A stretch of 64,000 nucleotides of DNA. It comes from Alligator mississippiensis (taxonomy: Eukaryota > Chordata > Crocodylia > Alligatoridae). How positions within the stretch are numbered: the stretch's first letter is position 1; each line of letters begins with the position of its first letter. The notes beneath the pieces are model-generated. The model saw only the letters and a list, made by a program, of their open reading frames with translations. It ran no database searches and was not told the DNA's origin. Shown here one piece after another: positions 12,901 through 24,900 of this stretch. Made by a program: the position numbers and the translations under genes. The DNA lies in assembly GCF_030867095.1 (NCBI RefSeq), contig NC_081831.1, positions 63,192,716-63,256,715 of the forward strand, given 5' to 3'.

Positions 12901-15900
12901 GTAACGTCAGTGGGAAGCAGCAGTAAGAGGTATTGAGCTCAGGTAAAATCAAGGGCTCTCCTAACACACCCGTGCCTGGCTCGTGCCACAACAGGAACAC
13001 AAGTGGTCGCTGACTGGAGTGGAGTCGTGCTGTTCTCCTCAAGGTAGGACTAACTGACAGCTGTACATGCACCTACATTTGTGCCTGGTGGATAAAAACA
13101 TAAGCTAACTCTCTAGAGACTCACTCAAAGTGCTGGCAGCTTTTTAGTTTAGTGCCTTCACCTCCACACATTCCCACGGAGCTCTGACAATGCTTGGGCA
13201 ACAGGCTGCAGGATTTTGTAGGGTCTCACAAAGGACATCCAAGGGATCTGACCCACTTTGGTTTTTTCCATGAGCCTCTTGCTGTGTAGCTTACCTCAGT
13301 GCTAGTAATGGGGTGTGGAAGAAACAAATGCAATAGATGACAGCTGAATACAAAGGTGTCGCTTCAGCAGTAAGTGTGAATTTGTGGCAGGGCTGTTGGT
13401 GCGGGTGAGTAGTTTGTTCTGAATGTGGTGGGGAGAAAGGATGCCATTCAGTCTTGTGATACGAGACAACGGCCAACCTGGGGGAAACCTGTTTTTTGCC
13501 AATATGTTCCCTGTGGGCTGGGGGGACTTTCTGTGGTAATGCCTGGAAGAGGGCCGGAGGGGGGCTTTTGCTAGCGTCATTTTTACTTATGCTTGCTCCT
13601 AAAGCACTCTAAAAGCTAGGGATACATTTAGCAATGTTTCTCGGTGACTCAAGCTTTTTGCATCTTGCGGTTGAGAATGGAGGTTGTTTACTCTTATCTT
13701 CAAACCTCTGTTCTTTATGTGTGTCTTGGGAACGAAAGAGGAAGAGGGCAAGTGACTTATCGGATGCAGCTGACTTCCTGAAGAAATCACCTAAAACTAA
13801 TTTTTTTTTTGGCTGTAGCTCCTCATGGTTTATAGCCTGACACAGAGGCAGAAACCAGGCACCACAACGCGCTGTGGTGCTGCTTTCTCTATGTAATATA
13901 AATGAACCTTCACTTCCCAAGCTCCTTTATCCCAAGTTATTTTACTTACTGGGTGTCTGCCAGTATGACCTTGCCAGGACTGAAATGCAGCGTTCTCTGA
14001 TGTGGAAGCTGGCAGTCATTCAGCAGTGCACTGTTAAACAGCCAGGATATTAGAAACCAAAGGGGAGGAACAGACACTGCATTTGTCCCTGGACAAGGTG
14101 TGCCCGTGTGTCCCAGAACTGAAATATCCCAGGATTGGCATGGACACGCATCACCCTTCTCTTCGGGGTTAGTGAGGAGCTGAATGGCAGAAAAACAGCA
14201 GTGCATTTATTCAGCGCTGCAGTCCCGGGACAGCCACTCAGGCGCACTTCACAATGCCCTGGGTTAAACGCTTAGTTACTCCTTAGTTTTCTTTTAGGAT
14301 TCATCCTGGGACTATAGACAGGGATATTTGAATGACTGCACTTTGTCCTAGGATAAAATGGTTTTCCCTAGGACAGATGTCATGGCTGTCTGTAGCCAAA
14401 CTCCAGCTAGAGCACATCAAGTCCACCCTCCATTCACAGGAGGTTGTTCTCTGCAGTATTTTCTCCAAAGCCTTCTCCAGGATAGTTTACAGTATGGCAG
14501 CATCCTGACATGCTGAACTGGAGGATGTCTGCTCCTACTGCACTGAAGCTACAGGCAGGAGTCGGAAGGTTTGACAAACTAAATGTCAGAACTGGCAGTG
14601 CTGACAAAGGAGGGCATGTGATGGGATGAGGACTGGGATGAATGCTGGGGCAAAGTTTAAAAGGGCCTTGAAGAGCAAGGGCAAGATCTTAATCTTGATA
14701 TTACTTATAAGGAAGAAGCCAGGTGACATGGCCAGAGGAACAGGCTCAGCAGCTGGCTCTCACCTCCTTTCAAATACTGGGTATCAAACTAAGCCATCTG
14801 TTATGGTACAGAGTCTCACAGAGACTGTATGGAGTAGGCACAGATCATCTTTTGCACACAAAGACTGATTTCTCCCACACCATTTCTGCTGAAGTGCAGA
14901 ACTTTCCATCCAAAGCTTCGACATAGTTGGGATGTTAAAGAAAAGGCAGGTTAATTGTTGATGCCTGGCTCTGTCTGAGCTAGCACAGATTGGGCAATTG
15001 TGGCTAGCAGAAATGTAGCTGCTGCTGATCTGTGCGTTGCTTCCTGAGATGCTCATCTGAGCGAGGTCTGAATAGGAACAGCATCGGCAAAGATCCAGGT
15101 CATCCCTCAGCCCTGGAAAGCCCAGATTGTGGTCCTTAACCCCACTCAGCTGAGGCCACAGCAATATTTAGTAAACACTGTACGAGCCATTCTAGTATAT
15201 CAAGGGCCAGGGCACCGTGCCACAGTGGAATAGCTGAAACATTATATAGCTAGGAATTATGGTGTTAAGACTTACCTTGAACTCAAGTGGTGGATTCAGA
15301 GCATGGCTTTCCCACTCCAGAGGATTTAGCTTGTGTAAGATGAGAGCTTGGCTAATGGCCCCTCAGCTCCATTAACATCTACCAGAAGGGATGTGTAAGA
15401 AATTGCTGAGATGCAGAGCAGCAGGGAGGGGGGAACCACGGCTCCACTGGGCCTCGTCTAAGCTCACAGCTGGGTTTGGGGACATGGGTCATGTTCAGAA
15501 GGAGTGAATGGTGTTTGGGTGACAAATGAACTTTCTCCAGGGCATGGCCATTTCCCACCTGCCACTCAGGAGTGTGCTGCTTAGTCCACCATGGAGCTTG
15601 GGCTAATCCAGAATAGTGAGAACAGGCCTGACCGGTAGATGCAGCCTGGAGGAACGGTCTAGCTCAGCCAAAGTCTTATTCTGAGAGGCAAATTTAGTTG
15701 CTTTAAAATGGGACCAGCCTCCCAGTCCTTCTCTTGCATGGGGTCTTCAGCTCTGGGTTTCTGAAAACGGTAGAGCTTGTATGTGATGAGAGTGAGTGGA
15801 TGTGTCACATCTTTGAATGCCCTACTGCAGGCTTATCCAACATGCGGCCCGCCAAGCCATTTTCTCAGGCCCGAGGTCCCTCGCTTGGGACAGGCGGGTG

Positions 15901-18900
15901 GGGGAGAGGAGAGGAGGGGAGCTGCTCACCCCCTCGGGGCTGGGCTCGCCACGTGAGCCAAGTCCCGTGCCATCCCCCCTGAGGGCTGCGCGGCGTGGGG
16001 CTGCCCCAGCCGTGCCTGACGGGGCGAGCTGGGGACAGCGCCTGCTTTTCTCTGGCTCGGCCCCTTGCCCCCGGCTTCCCGCCCGCCTCCCGGGACTCGC
16101 TGGGCTCAGTGGCCGCGGGGCAGGAACAGGCGCGGCGCTTGGTGCAGCCAGTCGGCAGGGCAGCCCCAGGGGGGCCTCGACAGGCAGGGTCCTAGCGTGA
16201 CCTCTGCAGGGCGAGGCAGTGGGAGCCGGTGTCCGCCAGACCCCAGGCTCGCAGTGCTGAGGCCGCAGGGGCTGCATGCATGGACAGCCAGGCACCACGG
16301 TGAGCAGGGCCGTGTGAAGGGCTATGGTGCAACGGCTGCCTTGCTCCGGCCCCCCTCAGGCAGCGCCGGCTCGTGGGGCTGCACTGCTTGGGGGATGGGG
16401 ATGTGGAGCTATTTATTTCTCCCCTTCAGTCTCAGGGGCAGTGGCTGGCTGGATGCAGAATGGGTCCCTCCTGCCCCTGCCCACCAGCAGCCTTGCAGCA
16501 GCAGGCAGGTGCAGGAGGGCTGCACAGGCAGGGTCTCTCTGGCCCAGGACAGAGGCTATAAAGGGATGTTTGTCTTGGGTTATAACAACTGACTGGCTTG
16601 TGGTGCTAGCTGACAGCGCTGCCCATATGGGACCCAAACCCAGTAATGGCTGGGCTGCCCCAGCCACGAGACAGAGACACCGGGACTGGCACCAGGAGAC
16701 AAAAGTCCTAGTCCTGCCCTGACTCTGAGGCATTTGAGGTTGCACTTGGCATATGATGGCAACACCTGCACACGTCAGGCTGTACCTTACGTATTATGAC
16801 TATACCTGATGGCTGGGGGTCCACATTGATACCACAGTATTATTACATGGTGATTTTGAAATGGTGAGTTGTTTTTAACTTCACCTGTCTCTGCCAAACT
16901 AGTTTTTCTATGACTAGCATTAATTTTGGGTCTGTTAGCCACAGAGCCTACCCTACGTTCAAAAGATGGCGAATTGGAGGAAACAAAAAATTGATGCTGA
17001 ATGTCGAGTTTTCAAAGATAGTTGGACCGCTGATTTTTTTTGCTCTTCAACATAAACGGGAACATCCTGTGTCTGATTTGCCAAGAGAAAGCCGCTGTCT
17101 GCAAGGAGTACAATGTGAAGCGACATTATTCTACAAAACATGCAAAGAAATTTGACAACCTGGTGGGTCAGATTAGAAGTGATCGGGTGAACTCTCTAAA
17201 ACAGAGCATGAACGGGCAGCAGGCTTTTCAAAGCTGCGAGGCAGAACTCTGAGGCAGCGACCACATTCAGTTATTGATACTCGAGGCAATAGCTAAGAGC
17301 GGGGAAACCGTTGTCTGATGGAGAATTTGTGAAAGATTGCTTGGGCATATTTACATCTGTGGTATTCCCTGACAAACGGTCAATGGTGGAGAAAATCAGC
17401 CTTTCACATCAGACAGTTGCTAGAAGAGTAGATGACATGGCATCAAACGTTGAAGATTCACCGATGAAAAGACTCGGTGCCTGTCAGTTTTATAGCTTGG
17501 GGGTTGATGGAAGCACAGACGTGAGTGATACAGCTCAACTGGCAATCGTTGTACGAGGAGTAACCAAACAATCTCATGTTGTTGAGCAACTGCTTGACTT
17601 ACGTCCAGTGAAAGGCAAAATGATGGGATAGGATATTTTCAAAGAAGTGAAACGTGTCTTGTTGCAGTTCAGTCTTCCAGAGGACAAACTCTGGTCTAAC
17701 AACTGATGGAGCCCCTGCAGTGATAGGCAAGCACAATGGATTTGTCAGTTTACTGGTCAGGTCAGTGCCTCAGGATGTCATCACACATCCCTGCATCATT
17801 CACCAGGAACAACTGTGTGCAAAGGCCCTGGAAATGAAACTTGTGATGAAAGGTTGTTTCTGCAGTCAGTTTCATAAGGTCATAGGGGCTTAATCATAGA
17901 CTGTTCCAAGCATTTCTTGCTGAGAAAGGATCAGCCCATGATGACGTTATTTACTTCTGGCAAGTTCATTGGCTCAGCAGGGCAGCCACACTAGCCAGAC
18001 ACTCGTCACTGCTTGATGAAATTAAAACCTTCATGACAAACAAAGGAAAAGATGTCAGCTTCATGGACGATGGTGCCTGGCTGAATGACTTGGCATTCCT
18101 AGTTGACATCAGCAAGTGACATCTTGCAGATTTGAATATAAAACTACAAGGGAAGGATCAATTTGTCAACAGACTGTTTGAACACCTCCACTCCTTCATT
18201 CCTAAGATGGAATTGGTTCAGGAACAGTTGAATAAAAAGAATGTCACCCATTTCACAATACTATTAACAAGAAGTGCTGAGACTGTGAACCGTGACAAGT
18301 ATTCTGCACTGATTGGCCGTCTGCTGGATGAGTTCAAACAAAGATTTGCGGATTTCAGGGAACACAGTGATGAGTTGAAGCTGTTTGCAGATCCGTTTGG
18401 AACGGATGCCACCGATGCTCCTGACACGTCCCAAATGGCACTAATTGACATCCCAAATAACGGTGCCTTGAAGAGAGCTTTTGCAGAACATGACCTACTG
18501 ACATTTTATAGTCAATATGTTACATGGCACTCTTTCCCAAATCTATTGAATCATGCACTTCGGCTCATTGCACTGTTTGGCAGCACGTATTGCTGTGAAC
18601 AGCTTTTCTCAAGAATGAAGAACATAAAAACAAAATCAAGATCACTTTTAACAGATGGACATCTATCTGGAATACTCCGCATCGTCACATCAAGTGTGCC
18701 GCAAAACTTGTGCAAGCAAAAACAATGCCAGGCATTACACTAAAGAAATCAGTGTTCGTTGTAGTTTTCAGAAAGTTAATAAGAGTAGCCTTGTACATAT
18801 CGTTGTTTTTATACTGTTTTTATACACTTACAGTGGGGATTGGAGCATGCTTGTTTTCTTGAGACTTGACAACGGTTGTTTTGCCACCTGTCTCTTCTTT

Positions 18901-21900
18901 TGCCTGGATAGTTCCTGTTGTAACAGAATGTCCCCAGTTATGAACCTCACTGGATAACTGTGCTGTATACTTGTTTCAGACTGAACACTATGCTCAAGAA
19001 CAGAGCATGACCAATCTGGGCTCCAACGTAAATTTGGAGCAGGTAAAAATCTTTGTAAAAATACTGTCCAGTGTTTGGATTGTTTGCTTTTGTTTCTCTT
19101 TGTGGGGGCTTGGGGGTTCAACTTGTTACTACTTGTTAAAGATGTGTTACTAACAAGTTATTAATGCAATAAAAGTAAATCTTTTTGAAGATTATTCTCA
19201 AAAATGCCCATATTTTGTTGTTTTAATTAGTTTCCACTCTGGCTGATATCTTTTCCACATTTGATCTGTCGACTTGCATTATGCTTCTTTCATTCATTGA
19301 GAAGTGAGTAGAAGCAGAAGTGTTTATTTTAGTGAAACATTTGGTTGTTGCTTTTATATTGTTTTTATTTTGGATTTTAAGCCACATTTCCAGACCCATT
19401 TCATTGTCACTTCCTGCAACTTCATTGGTGTCAAAGGTCACATGACATCACTTCCTGATGTGATACCGCTTCCTGTGAGGTCTTTGAATATGGCTCGCCA
19501 GCCCACTGGGTGATAAAAAGTTCTTGATGTGGCCCCGCATTCAAAAAGGTTGGACACCCCTGCCCTACTGTTTAATTCAGTCCCTCCTTATCCAACCAGC
19601 AGGCGGCTGGTAGAAGGTACAGAGCTTCTTGTCAGGGCACCTCTGGCCAACCTGCTGTCAGCAAAGGCTTTTGGGAGCATACGCCTATCTTGTAGCTGTC
19701 AGAGTTTTGCAAAACGGTTCATCATCACTTCTTGAACGTCTCCAGCAGCCTGCCCTAAACCACCAATTCTGGTGCTGGAGAGAATGGGCTTTTATGTCCT
19801 TTTACTCTGAGTGGTAGAGCTCCCATGCAACGTGCCATTCAAAATAGCAGGTTGTGGTGGCAGAAAACTGTCCTTCTTGACTGACAGCCAGGACTGCCTG
19901 CTGATAGCAGTGTAGGTTACTGCTAGGAGAAGTTCAGGTGGTGGCAAACCTTTGCTAGAAGGCTAGGTCAGGTCTAATCGCCTCTAATGCATCATTTTGA
20001 ATGATCACTTCTCTCCGAATAGCGCCCTCAGCCAGGGGCTCCAATTCCTCAGTCAGAGCCTGGATGGCACCTTGAAATGAGTCTGAGTGGGAACCTTGGG
20101 TCCCTGGGAGCTGGGCCCCTGGGAATCCACTGTCAAGCCTTTTGTGTGCAGCACGCTGCTTAAATCTCTAAAGCAAGCCAGAAGGTGCAGTTTCTCCCTG
20201 TCCTTGGGAAAAGCTCTCCACGTGGCCCCAGATACCTAGGGGTAACTATGGACAGCAGCCTTTCTTGCTGGCTGTGGAGAGGGGATGGGTGGGCTCTTGT
20301 TTTCCTCCTCATATTCTCCTCTTTGCTTACCTTCTGCCTGGTGCTAGCCTGAATTCTTAGCGAGTTGAGGACGTGTCGTGCAGCTCAGGTTACTAGAAAA
20401 TCCGTGCATCAGGCATTAGAAAAAAAGAAGGTATTGGGGCAAAAATAACCACTTGTTCAGTTGCTCCAGCCATCTGCATGTGGGGAAAGATGGTGTTACT
20501 GCCTTTCAGATCCTTGCTGGGCCTGACTTGCAAGGAGTTTAGGATAAGAAGTGTCCAGCCTTTGCTAGTACTCAGGTGGACGTGGCAGGAAAGGAGTTAC
20601 CTGCGGATTGGCACGTCAAGAAAGGCTGGCATTGTCTGAGCACCTGTAAATTCTTGCAGTTCTCGTTGCAGTGCATCCTTTTCTCCCCATGTTACAGAAG
20701 GGCAAGCGGGGTCCCAGAAGGTTAGCTGCCTGCCCAGGCTTGAAGAGGATGCTGTTCAGCCCACAGTTGCAGTTTGTTACTCTGAAATGCTGCGAGGCTG
20801 TAAAGCTGAAGTTAAATTTGGGAGAGGCAGAGGGGGAATCCTGTAACCAAAATGCAGCATGGACTGCACTGTTATTCAAGGTAGGAAATCGGCTCAGGAA
20901 GCCTTGACCTTCACATTGCTTTGCTTTTGGGAGGCCATGGGTCTCCTGCAATGGGAAGAATAGTGTCAGCACTGACTGGGAAGGCAGCATTGACCACTGG
21001 CAGGCTTGTGTATAATCTCACTGTACCTGTTGAGGGAGGTGTTCAGGCCCATGTGTCTGTTTTTTCCATGTGTGCCCAAGGTCTAGCTGGTCTAACTGGG
21101 CTCCACTTCCTGGTAAATAGTTCGGAATTGTCTCTGGTAAAACCTTGGGCACTTTTACACGTGGTCCGGCAGTGGGGGGACCGCCCTTCAATTGGACTGT
21201 AATTACAGCATGTCAGAGCAGCCTCCATGCTTGTGTATAGGCGCCGTGGGAGCTCAGAAATGTTTTTTGGATTTCAGAGATTCTGTGATTTCCTGCAAGT
21301 CACCAGCAGGGCACAGTTGACTGGGTACTGGGGCTGGGAGACTGCCTTCTTTCTAAAGACTTCCCTGAAATCAAGAATGTGAGATCTCATGTATCCTGGG
21401 TAGCTGGAGGCCTGGAACACCAGTAAGAGCAACAGTGCGCGGACAGCTCGGGCTGCGGGATTTTCACGGAGCGTTGCCTCCCATAAGGCTGCCCGATGTC
21501 CAGTTACATGGTCCTGTGGTCTGTTTCCTTGATGCCTGTTTGTCTCAGTCTGAGCAACAAGGACTCGGCCCCTCAGTAGTTTATTGTGGAGCCCTTGACA
21601 CAACTTCTCCAGTCGTCTATACAGCACGCTGTGTAGACCACACCAGCTGTTACAGGAACGAAACTCCTGCAGCTTGGAGAAACAAGACTCTTCCAGAACA
21701 TCTGAGCACAATCGAGCAGCTAAATAACCTCGAGGCTTTACCGTAGTGACACATGACTGTGTACTAGATTGCCTAGCTAAAGAACAGCGTTTATAGCATA
21801 GGGCTGTCTCTCTCGAATCCCAAGCAGTAAAGCACTGCTCCCCTGCTCAGCAATGATGGTGCCGTTTCAGCCTTCATGACTGGCAGTCAGTCTGCCATTG

Positions 21901-24900
21901 ATGAACATGCTGTTAGCAAACTTCCTGGATTACACCAAATGATGTCAGTGTCTGGCCTCAGATTTTCACACCGGGTTGGTAATGACATTAACTCTTAAGT
22001 CATGAGTGAGGGCAGGGGGTGGCTTAGTGGAGTGTGGCATTGCTGCAAATTGGATTTTTCCCGTTGCTCAGGAAAACATACTAGTTAAGGTCCTCTAGTC
22101 GTTGAGTGCTGCTTTCCTGTGATTTGCCTGGCTTGTTCTTGCGAAGGCGCCTTACAGCACGTGGTCTGACAGGCTGCTCAAAAGGCCCTTAAAACTTTGA
22201 GAACGTGTCTGTACTCGTGCACCCTCTGAGTGGCAAGAGCTGCTCTATGACCAGAAATTATCCTATTCTGATCAAACGCCAGCTTGGGGTACAGGTGGAA
22301 AGGGCCCACAATATCCAGTTGTGATGGGTGATACTTTCAAAGCGCCACCTGGTTTTTCAAAAATTATTATTTTTTTTTCTCTTTTTAATCGCTTAAGGAA
22401 CTCAAGACTGAAACTATGAACTTGTTTCTATTTGTTGCCTTTGCAGTGCAGGATTATGCTCTTCAGTGCATCCTCCAGTTTGGGGCTGGCCTGATTATCA
22501 GATATTTGTTCTGTTCTCTGAAGGACCAGTTCCTTTTTATGAAAGAACTCAGTTATGGTGCCTGTAGACTTGGCTCACTGGTTTTCTGTATACGGGAACA
22601 GGTTTTATATTAACCTGAGTCATGTAAAACACAGGTAGTCTGGCAAGCAGTGCCTGTAATCTGTTAATGAGTACCACAAAAGGCCTCATGCCTAGTTGTT
22701 ACAAGGGAAATCTCGACTTGCTGACTGCAATCTGGAGGGAGTTGTGTGTGGGTAACATGGCTGCAGCACTTTGTCCTGGTTTTCTATACTTGCCTGCATA
22801 GCAAAGCATTAAATTGCTTCCTTAAACCATTTGTTTCCTAGCTGGCATACATGGACATTTCTGCTTGGTAGTGGGACGTTTGGGCAAGTAATCCCAAATC
22901 TGTGTGCTGCCACGCTCTGGAGGTGATTCTGTTGCCCTCCACATGTGCGCGCACACCTGTGACCAGGGGCTCTAGAAAAGGGAAAGTCCAGCTGCAGTTG
23001 AACACCTCTGTGCCCTTAGAGAATTGAATGTGACCCGGTCAGAATAAAGCAATAGATTTCATAGACATTAGGGCTGGTAGGGACCTCGGAAGATCATTGA
23101 GTCCAGCCCCCCGCCCAAAGGGCAGGACGTCAGCTGGGGTCATAGGATCCCAGCAAGATAAGCATCCAGTTTCATCTTGAAGGTGTTCAATGAAGGCGCT
23201 TGAACAACCTCCGGCGGCAGGCTGTTCCAGACCTTGGGGGCTCGGACAGTAAAGAAATTCTTCCTTATGTCCAGCCTGAAACGATCTTGTAGTAGTTTGT
23301 GACCATTCGTCCTCGTCATCCCTTGGGGCGCTCTGGTGAACAAACGTTCCCCCAGATACTGGTGGTCACCCCTGATAAACTTGTAGGTGGCCATCAGATC
23401 ACCCCTGAGCCTGCGCTTTTCCAGGCTAAAGAGCCCCAGGGCTCTCAGCCTGTCATCGTAGGGTCTGCTTCCCTGACCCCTGATCATGCGCGTGGCTCTT
23501 CTCTGGACTCTCTCAAGCTTCTCCACATCCTTTTTGAATTGTGGAGCCCAAAACTGGACGCAGTACTCCAGCTGCGGCCTCACTAAGGCCGAGTACAGGG
23601 GGAGAATGACGTCCCGGGATTTGCTTGAGAAGCATCTATGGATGCAAGCCAGTGTTTTGGTCGCTTTACTAGCCGCAGCATCGCATTGCAGGCTCATGTT
23701 CATCTTGTGGTCAATGATGACCCCCAAGTCTCTTTCTTCCATAGTGCTAACCAACATAGCACTGCCGAGCCTATAAGGATGCTGCGGGTTTTTCTTCCCA
23801 AGGTGGAGAACCTTGCATTTATCGGCGTTGAACACCATCAGATTCTCATCCGCCCACTTGCTGAGCCTGTCCAGGTCAGCCTGGATCACCCGCCTGTCTT
23901 CTGGCGTGAATGCTTTGCCCCAAAGTTTGGTGTCATCGGCGAACTTGGCCAGTCCGCTTCTGACTCCAGTGTCCACATCGTTAATGAAGATGTTGAACAG
24001 TATGGGTCCAAGGACAGAGCCCTGGGGGACCCCACTGGTCACAGGACACCACGATGAGTAACTTCCATCAATTACTACCCTCTGGGTCCGACCCCGGAGC
24101 CAATTTTCCAGCCAGTGGATCGTGGGGGACCCAAGGCGACAATTGGCCAGTTTCTCCAAGAGACGATCATGGGACACCAGATCGAAGGCTTTTTTGAAGT
24201 CAAGATATATGACATCAATCTCTTCTCCCTTGTCCAGGTGATAGGTCACCTGGTCGTAGAAGGAAATGAGATTGGTCAAGCAAGACCTACCCGCAACAAA
24301 CCCGTGCTGGCTATCCCTTAAGATGTTGGCGTCGGCCAGTCCATTAAGGATGGCCTCCTTAATAAACTTTTCTAAGATCTTCCCCGGGATAGAAGTCAGG
24401 CTGATGGGCCTATAGTTAGCCGGATCCACTTTCCTCCCTTTCCTGAAGATAGGCACCACGTTGGCCTTCTTCCAGTCTTCGGGCACTACACCAGAGCGCC
24501 AAGACTTTTCAAAGATCCGCGCTAGAGGCTGGGCTATGATGCTCGCCAGCTCCTTGAGTACCCTGGGGTGAAGATTGTCAGGGCCGGCTGACTTGAAGGT
24601 ATCCAGCTTCTCAAGATGTTCCTTCACAAAGTCAGCATTAATGGAGGGCAGGGGATCACCCTCACCCGGACTTCCCGACCCTGTAGCGGGCATGGGCGTC
24701 CCATGGGACTGATGAAAGACTGACGCAAAGTACCTATTTAATAGGTTGGCTTTTTCCTGGGTGTCAGTTGTCAGTTGCCCCATCTGGTTCAGCAGGGGTC
24801 CAACGTTGCCCCTGCTTTTCCTCCGGCTCCCCACATATCTGAAAAAGGACTTTTTATTGTCCTTGATGCTCAAAGCTAGCTGGAGTTCAGTTGCAGCCTT

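Larger units (their letters stand above)
12602..15827. other. Spacer between arms, left part
   Basis: This is single-copy intronic DNA between the inner edge of arm 1 and the hAT transposon. It starts with an apparent hAT-type end (to 12857) and contains a dispersed repeat at about 14040-14400. Nothing else is recognisable; the remaining frames are short and without motifs. Confidence 0.5.
15828..19562 (+). mobile_element. hAT DNA transposon, 3.7 kb, with 8-bp target duplication
   Basis: The element is flanked by CCCTACTG on both sides (15820-15827 and 19563-19570), the 8-bp duplication expected of hAT transposons. The left end starts CAGGCTTATCCAACATGCGG. The right end read inward starts CAGGGGTGTCCAACCTTTTT and then GAATGCGGGGCC, so the termini match apart from a small gap. 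Inside are a GC-rich left segment, a degraded BED-type transposase and an AT-rich right segment. It sits in the unique spacer between the inverted arms, in sense with LAS1L. Confidence 0.92.

Noticed and set aside
15822..16592. Long overlapping open frames on both strands
   Set aside because: They lie in the CpG-rich part of the hAT. High GC depletes stop codons, and no family is recognised in any frame.
6775..19562. The whole span 6775-19562 as one large hAT bounded by its two related ends
   Set aside because: The 15828-19562 element has its own matching 8-bp target duplication, and the 6775 fragment differs at about 11 of 97 positions, so they are separate insertions.
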